64,000 bases of DNA from an uncultured Marinococcus sp. (GTDB taxonomy: Bacteria; Bacillota; Bacilli; Bacillales; Marinococcaceae), in assembly GCF_947493875.1 (NCBI RefSeq), contig NZ_CANLSU010000003.1, positions 248,001 to 312,000 on the forward strand, given 5' to 3'. This document shows, one piece after another, positions 59,715 through 64,000 of the stretch. Each line of letters begins with the position of its first letter. The stretch's first letter is position 1. The notes under the pieces were generated by a model. The model was not told where the DNA came from and searched no databases. It was given only the letters and a program-made list of their open reading frames with translations. A program made the position numbers and the translations under genes.

Positions 59715-60110
59715 TCATCCCTGTCTTTTCCTGGAGGACAACAAATACTCACGCCAGGACCCTGAAGGAATAAGTGGATAGTGTTCTGCCTGCAAAAGGG
59801 AGTACGTGTATATCCACCCTTCTTTTTTTCTTTCAGCATCTTTGACCCACACCCTTTCGTATTCATTCGTCTGCCCCGGTTGTTCGTACTGTTCAAGCCA
59901 GTCGAGTACACTCATAGCCGCATCATCTACATGTACCCATTCCCCTACAACGTTCATTCCATTTTCATCGATAACAATCGCAGGGTACGGACCATTGTTG
60001 TATAAAAAACCCTTCACTATTCCGCTTTCTGTTTTATATACATGGTTTTCAATGTAGTGATAATTGTTTAATTTTTGCAACAGTGTTCCATATACAAATA
60101 CTGTTTGCAT
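59715..60110 (-). CDS. Gamma-glutamylcyclotransferase-like (GGCT/AIG2) protein
   Basis: The 131-aa product has the GGCT fold signature V-F-V-Y-G-T-L-L at its start and Y-P-A-I-V further on. A Glu in GEWVHVDD is a likely catalytic acid, followed by LDWLEQYE. Members cyclise gamma-glutamyl compounds or act on protein crosslinks; the substrate here is open. AAGGAGG is seven bases before ATG 60110. The gene diverges from the esterase gene over an AT-rich intergenic region. Confidence 0.88.
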   Translation of the reverse strand: MQTVFVYGTLLQKLNNYHYIENHVYKTESGIVKGFLYNNGPYPAIVIDENGMNVVGEWVHVDDAAMSVLDWLEQYEQPGQTNEYERVWVKDAERKKEGWIYTYSLLQAEHYPLIPSGSWREYLLSSRKRQG

Positions 60111-60210
60111 TATAAACCTCCTTAAATTGACAAACCTCATAACTGAAGCTATAATAATCCTTAGTAAATTAATCAGAATAGTTAACTTTAAATTAAAGGA
60201 GAGAATGGCC

Positions 60211-60990
60211 ATGCCTCAGGTTCCCCGAGTGCTCCCAGGCGCTGAATCGCTATATTTTCCTGGTGGAGAAACGGCTGTGCTGGTCTGTCACGGTTTTTTA
60301 GGCACTCCACAAAGTGTACAGCATGTGTGCCGCCTGCTGGCTCAAAACGGCTTTACAGTTTATGCTCCCAGACTACAAGGCCATGGCACCTCCTATCAAG
60401 ATCTTGCACGCTTTACACACCAGGATTGGATTAAGGACATTCACACCGCGTACCAGTCGCTCCGCGCCAAACACAGCCGTGTCTTTATTGCTGGGCAGTC
60501 CATGGGAGGGACCCTTGCTCTTCATGCCGCTGCTTTCTTTCAGGATGCTGCTGGTATTGCTTTAATAAACCCGGCCATAGACGTCCCGCAAATGAAGCGC
60601 GCGGTCACGCAGACGTCTGCTGCTTTCATTAAAGAAGAGCTTCCTGATATTCGGACTCCTCAGGAAGAAGAAATTACGTATTCTCACGTTCCGACCGCTT
60701 CAGTACATTCTCTGCTTGAGTTAACCGCCTCCGTGAGCCCGCAGATATCTTCTATTTCATGTCCGGCGTTTGTCGCAGCATCACGAATCGATCATGTTGT
60801 ACCACCGGCCAATGCTGTCGCTATACACGAGAACCTTTCTTCTTCTTTTAAATCATTTGTATGGCTCGAACACTCCTATCACGTAGCGACGCTTGATGCT
60901 GACCGGGATTTCCTTGCCAAACGTTTATCCTCCTGGATGTCTTCGGTCGTTTCTGCTGATTCTTTCTCTTCTCATAATTACATTATGTAA
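60211..60990 (+). CDS. Carboxylesterase / monoacylglycerol lipase-like hydrolase
   Basis: Alpha/beta hydrolase of 259 aa similar in layout to Est30/YvaK carboxylesterases. The oxyanion region is CHGFLGTPQS. The nucleophile is Ser97 in GQSMGG, the acid is Asp in SRIDHVVPP and the base is His in EHSYHVATLD. It is predicted cytoplasmic, acting on short-chain esters. ATG 60211 is nine bases after AAAGGAG; an in-frame ATG at 60205 is too close. Confidence 0.92.
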   Translation: MPQVPRVLPGAESLYFPGGETAVLVCHGFLGTPQSVQHVCRLLAQNGFTVYAPRLQGHGTSYQDLARFTHQDWIKDIHTAYQSLRAKHSRVFIAGQSMGGTLALHAAAFFQDAAGIALINPAIDVPQMKRAVTQTSAAFIKEELPDIRTPQEEEITYSHVPTASVHSLLELTASVSPQISSISCPAFVAASRIDHVVPPANAVAIHENLSSSFKSFVWLEHSYHVATLDADRDFLAKRLSSWMSSVVSADSFSSHNYIM

Positions 60991-60993
60991 ACC

Positions 60994-61025
60994 AAAAGGA
61001 GCTGCAATCGCTGCAGCTCCTTTTT
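60994..61025. terminator. Bidirectional terminator
   Basis: A twelve-base perfect stem AAAGGAGCTGCA/TGCAGCTCCTTT with a five-base loop is flanked by A and T runs, between convergent genes. Confidence 0.92.
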
Positions 61026-61227
61026 ATGCTTCTTCAAAGTAGTCTTTATAAAAACCGCCGATGCGGCCGGTATTGTCGATAATAAAAATAAATTCATCCG
61101 TTTCGTTTTTTACCGGATACTGCTTCCCCGGGGTCAGCACACTGTCGACCTTGTATTTGGCTGCGTCAGCATGCCGGCATGTAACATATCTCAAGGTTTC
61201 ACTGTTTTTCCACTGCTCATGAATCAT
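61024..61227 (-). CDS. DUF6501-like small protein
   Basis: The 67-aa product (MIHEQWKNSETLRYV, then a VLTPGKQYPVKNETDEF segment and IIDNTGRIGGFYKDYF) matches what I recall of the DUF6501 family, small Bacillaceae proteins of unknown function. The second half looks like a small beta barrel. AGGAGG is six bases before ATG 61227; the frame starts at 61245 without a better site. Its stop codon lies in the T run of the shared terminator. Confidence 0.72.
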   Translation of the reverse strand: MIHEQWKNSETLRYVTCRHADAAKYKVDSVLTPGKQYPVKNETDEFIFIIDNTGRIGGFYKDYFEEA

Positions 61228-61297
61228 GGTAGGCCTCCTAATCATTTGAGTATTTTTTTATTGTAGCATATCACCTGCTGCGACGCTGTCATAGATA

Positions 61298-61328
61298 CAA
61301 AAAAGCGCCCCTTCGAAAAGGAGCGCTC
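61298..61328 (-). terminator. Terminator of the nucleoside transporter gene
   Basis: AGCGCCCC and GGAGCGCT pair with one mismatch. On the minus strand it is followed by six T residues. Confidence 0.7.
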
Positions 61329-61343
61329 GCGTTTATGATGAGT

Positions 61344-62552
61344 TTACAGTATAAACATACCGGCAATCGCTGCGCTCAGAAGCGATACTAAAGCTCCGGC
61401 CGCTACTGCTTTCAGTCCCATTTGGGCGATATCGTTGCGGCGCGTCGGCGCCAGCGAAGCGAAGCCGCCTAAAATGATAGCAAGGGATGAAAGGTTCGCA
61501 AATCCACAAAGCGCAAAGGTAATGATCGCCTGGGACTTTTCACTGAAGGTATCAATTTCCGGTGCAAAGTTCGCATAGGCGACAAATTCATTCAGCACCA
61601 GCTTCTGACCGATAAATCCTCCGGCCTGAAGAGCTTCACTCCATGGTACGCCAATCATGAAGGCAACCGGGGCGAACACATAACCAAGAAGCAGTTCAAG
61701 CGTAATGCCATCAGCGCCAAACCAGCCTGTCACCCACCCAAGGAGCAAATTAATCATTGCAATCAAAGCAACAAACGCAATCAGCATCGCCCCGACGTTC
61801 AAGGCGAGCTGAAGCCCGGTAGACGCTCCGCGGGCCGCCGCGTCAATCACGTTGTGGGACTCAGTGTCTTTTTCTATTTCGATTTCATCCGTGGTCAGGC
61901 TGAGGTCCGGCTCCGGAAAAATCACTTTGGCGATAATCAGACCGCCCGGCGCGGCCATGAAGCTTGCTGCAAGCAGAAAATCCAAAGGAATGCCGAGTCC
62001 GGCATAACCAAACAGCACCGAGCCGGCCACCGACCCGAGCCCGCCGGTCATAACAGCGAACAGCTCGGATTTTGTCATGTTCGACAGAAATGGACGAACC
62101 ACAAGCGGAGCTTCCGTCTGTCCAACGAATACGTTCGCTGCCGCGGACATGGATTCGGCTTTACTCGTTTTAAGCAGCGCAGAAAGTATGCCGCCGATAA
62201 ACTTGATGATTATCTGCATAACTCCGATGTAGTACAAAACACCAATCAGCGAGGAAAAAAAGATAATAACCGGAAGTACAGTAAATGCAAATGCCCCGGT
62301 ATCAGTAATTTCTTCTCCAAATAGGAATATGTACCCTTCGCTGGCAGTGTCGATTACAGATTGCACTCGAACAACCAGCCATTCGAATGCCGCACTCCCC
62401 CACGTGGAGCCCAGCACCAAAAATGCAAATACGAGCTGGAACAGGAGCCCTACGAGTACGGGACGAAAACGAATTGATTTTTTGCGGGAAGATAGTAAAA
62501 AAGCTAAAAACAGGACAAAAACAATCCCCATCAATCCCCATAATATGTTCAT
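61344..62552 (-). CDS. Concentrative nucleoside transporter (NupC type)
   Basis: Ion-coupled nucleoside uptake protein of the CNT family, 402 aa, with about eight to ten hydrophobic helices. The two substrate motifs are present: GQTEAPLVVRPF in the first half and NEFVAYANF in the second, with GFANLSSLAIILGG near the end. B. subtilis NupC and NupG are relatives; which nucleosides are taken is not visible. GGTGG precedes the ATG. A cre-like sequence lies about 160 bases upstream, so catabolite control is possible. Confidence 0.95.
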   Translation of the reverse strand: MNILWGLMGIVFVLFLAFLLSSRKKSIRFRPVLVGLLFQLVFAFLVLGSTWGSAAFEWLVVRVQSVIDTASEGYIFLFGEEITDTGAFAFTVLPVIIFFSSLIGVLYYIGVMQIIIKFIGGILSALLKTSKAESMSAAANVFVGQTEAPLVVRPFLSNMTKSELFAVMTGGLGSVAGSVLFGYAGLGIPLDFLLAASFMAAPGGLIIAKVIFPEPDLSLTTDEIEIEKDTESHNVIDAAARGASTGLQLALNVGAMLIAFVALIAMINLLLGWVTGWFGADGITLELLLGYVFAPVAFMIGVPWSEALQAGGFIGQKLVLNEFVAYANFAPEIDTFSEKSQAIITFALCGFANLSSLAIILGGFASLAPTRRNDIAQMGLKAVAAGALVSLLSAAIAGMFIL

Positions 62553-62708
62553 ATACCCACCACCATGTATGTAAGATTGATCTAATCCATAAAGAATAGA
62601 TCAAAGTTAATGTATCAAAAGGCGGGCATGAAGTAAATAACTATCTACTCTTATGCTTAAAAATTATGTAATTTCTCAATTCTCAGTCAGCTTAACCCCT
62701 TATTAATA

Positions 62709-62722
62709 AGAAAGCGGTTACG
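62709..62722. promoter_or_regulatory. cre-like site upstream of the nucleoside transporter
   Basis: AGAAAGCGGTTACG matches the CcpA cre core (TGNAANCGNTNNCA) at 12 of 14 positions on a loose reading. It lies 157 bases before the transporter start. Confidence 0.3.
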
Positions 62723-62741
62723 AAATTCGCAGGCAATAAAA

Positions 62742-62776
62742 GCAGAAAACCCTGGAAGTTCACCAGGGTTTTCTGC
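62742..62776 (-). terminator. Rho-independent terminator
   Basis: A fourteen-base perfect stem (62742-62755 with 62763-62776) is followed on the minus strand by TTTTATTG. Confidence 0.88.
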
Positions 62777-62784
62777 ACAATATA

Positions 62785-63273
62785 TTACTCCACGCTTAAG
62801 CGCAGGTCCGGCAAGTGATTTAAAATAAACTGAGCTTTATTTGTGTCTACCTTCATCTTAAACTGGCGGTAATATTTCAATGCTGTCTCAAAATGTGCAG
62901 GCATATGATGATATTCATCCATAACGCGGTCAAAGGCGTCGTAGGCAAGCATTAATGAACTGACCATCTCTGTAAGAGGTAAAATATATTTATCAGTGCC
63001 GTGGTGCGGAGATGTGCACAGTGTCATCTGCTCTACCTGGTCGTCAAAAAAAGCAGCAGCATCCTCTACGTACGGGCGGTACACAGATTGAACACTTTTT
63101 GCTTTTTCTTCAAAATACGAGCGCCATTCGCGGCAGAAGCTGATCATATACGGAAGATCATCCCGCGTAATAACGATATCAAAGCCTGCCTGGCGGACAC
63201 GGTCCATACTCATTGGTTCCATCTTTTCCTGGTGTAAAGGCAGATAAAAGAATTTGCGACGATACGCTTTCAT
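62785..63273 (-). CDS. Hypothetical protein, 162 aa
   Basis: Unrecognised soluble protein, mostly helical, with the segment FDIVITRDDLPYMISFCREW near the N-terminus. A His/Cys-containing stretch TLCTSPHHGTDKY lies in the middle. The second half is a helical bundle-like region rich in Tyr and Phe. ATG 63273 follows GGGGTG by six bases; the frame opens at 63306. No context clue beyond lying between a nucleoside transporter and a C45-type hydrolase gene. Confidence 0.65.
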   Translation of the reverse strand: MKAYRRKFFYLPLHQEKMEPMSMDRVRQAGFDIVITRDDLPYMISFCREWRSYFEEKAKSVQSVYRPYVEDAAAFFDDQVEQMTLCTSPHHGTDKYILPLTEMVSSLMLAYDAFDRVMDEYHHMPAHFETALKYYRQFKMKVDTNKAQFILNHLPDLRLSVE

Positions 63274-63383
63274 GCTGCACCCCGTCTTTCTACTATTTTC
63301 GAGCATATTTTAAAATATTATAACATTTTGTTCCAGTGTTTCCTACTGTTTTCCCTTACTTTTTTAGATTTACCCTGCCCTGC

Positions 63384-64000
63384 TTACCATTCAAAGGAAA
63401 ATGGCATGTCCGTATCTACTCTCCCCCTGATTTTTGTGATCCGAAGCGGCTTTTCGTTCAGCCAGTCCGCAAACGGAAGCGGCACCGGATACCGGTTTCC
63501 GCCGATGCCTACGTATATCTTTTTTTCCGCAGGGAGGTATTGCGCTGTATGAATAGTACCCGACCAGTGTTCGTAATCATTCGAATAAATGGAGTCGGTG
63601 TCATGATTAAAGCGGGCGAAGGCGCTGTAGGCCGTTTCCCGGTCCCAGTCGATGGAACGGATGCGGGATTCCCGTTCCCGGGAGTTGCCCATCAGATGGC
63701 GGTTTTCCTCCCGCATGAAGGGCATATTAAAATGGTTGGTGCAGGCTACTTCCCCAGCAGGACGCACGGCAGTGCCACGGGGTGACGCTTCCACCACAGC
63801 ACTTTCTCCAGAGGCGTCCATCATGGAGTAATTGAACGAGTGCCGATGCGGAAGCTCCTGCAGGAGCCGGACCGCCTCTGTGGTGCTCCGGCACGTTTCA
63901 AGCACAATCCGGAGCAGGTTGGAGCAGACAATGCCAGGCTTTGGCTTTATGCGGTGAACAAAATGGTAGCCGATAGAAAGGCCGTATTCATTCATCGCAT
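63384..64000 (-). CDS. C45-type acyltransferase/hydrolase, 5' end outside window
   Basis: Partial gene. The visible 205 codons match the C-terminal two thirds of peptidase C45 / acyl-CoA:6-aminopenicillanate acyltransferase-like (Ntn hydrolase) proteins: NEYGLSIGYHF, PHRHSFNYSMMDASGESAVVEASP, CTNHF and a final GTIHTAQYLPAEKKIYVGIGG. The N-terminal nucleophile Cys would lie beyond the window. The frame stays open through 64000 (an Ala codon precedes the first visible Met), so the Met at 63995 is not the start. Substrate unknown; amide or acyl-amino compounds are typical. Confidence 0.85.
   Translation of the reverse strand, partial: AMNEYGLSIGYHFVHRIKPKPGIVCSNLLRIVLETCRSTTEAVRLLQELPHRHSFNYSMMDASGESAVVEASPRGTAVRPAGEVACTNHFNMPFMREENRHLMGNSRERESRIRSIDWDRETAYSAFARFNHDTDSIYSNDYEHWSGTIHTAQYLPAEKKIYVGIGGNRYPVPLPFADWLNEKPLRITKIRGRVDTDMPFSFEW

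Overview
The window looks like chromosome of a moderately high-GC member of the Bacillaceae. A halo- or alkaliphilic relative of Bacillus such as Alkalicoccus or Salisediminibacterium is plausible, but this is inferred from gene content and composition, not from a marker gene. The evidence is strong AGGAGG-type ribosome binding sites, SigA and SigD promoters, a type-B RNase P RNA, and long synteny with the B. subtilis yne and yps regions (lexA-yneAB-ynzC-tkt-yneF; ccdC-citB; yneP-yneQ; yneR; yneT-parE-parC; yprA-yprB-ypsA-gpsB-rnpB-ypsC). I see no tRNA, rRNA, CRISPR array, intact insertion sequence or prophage.

Layout. 0-0.5 kb: a universal stress protein gene on the minus strand. 0.7-6.4 kb: fourteen consecutive small plus-strand genes, none of which I recognise. 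Many have their own terminator, and at least two paralogous groups can be seen among them. 6.4-8.5 kb: the SOS core, lexA divergent from a yneA-like/yneB/ynzC set, with three LexA-box candidates between them. 8.6-15.7 kb: transketolase, YneF, a heterodimeric ABC exporter, CcdC and a YueI-family protein. 15.9-25.2 kb: aconitase, a large tandem CbbX/SpoVK-type AAA protein, a thioesterase, YneQ, NAD synthetase, homoserine O-acetyltransferase and a YkuI-type EAL protein. 25.3-32.8 kb: a two-headed dynamin-like protein (DynA type), a cREC-like receiver protein, a possible IscA/HesB-fold protein, an ABC ATPase, a quinone-oxidoreductase-like enzyme and CheV behind a SigD promoter.

32.8-45 kb: a 33-codon gene behind a strong promoter flanked by repeats, the MrfA/MrfB repair pair, YpsA, GpsB, an RNase HI-like protein, rnpB, an rRNA methyltransferase, YneR, an M32 carboxypeptidase, a betaine/ergothioneine-type ABC importer with a permease-binding protein fusion, and a CoA-binding protein. 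45-50 kb: topoisomerase IV (parE, parC) and a membrane hydrolase. 50.1-50.9 kb: an AT-rich gap with no recognisable gene. 50.9-64 kb: mostly minus-strand genes, including an unknown membrane protein, a YflT-like stress protein, CvfB, a HemD-like protein, an ABC-F ATPase, a membrane-anchored trypsin-like protease, a YihY-family protein, a GGCT-fold protein, a carboxylesterase, a CNT nucleoside transporter and a C45-type hydrolase cut by the window edge.

Theme. DNA damage and chromosome maintenance recur: LexA, a YneA-like division inhibitor candidate, MrfAB, topoisomerase IV and RNase HI. LexA-box-like sequences of varying quality lie before lexA, yneA, parE and possibly mrfA. The least explained parts are the 0.7-6.4 kb small-gene array, the 33-aa gene at 32.9 kb and the tandem AAA protein.
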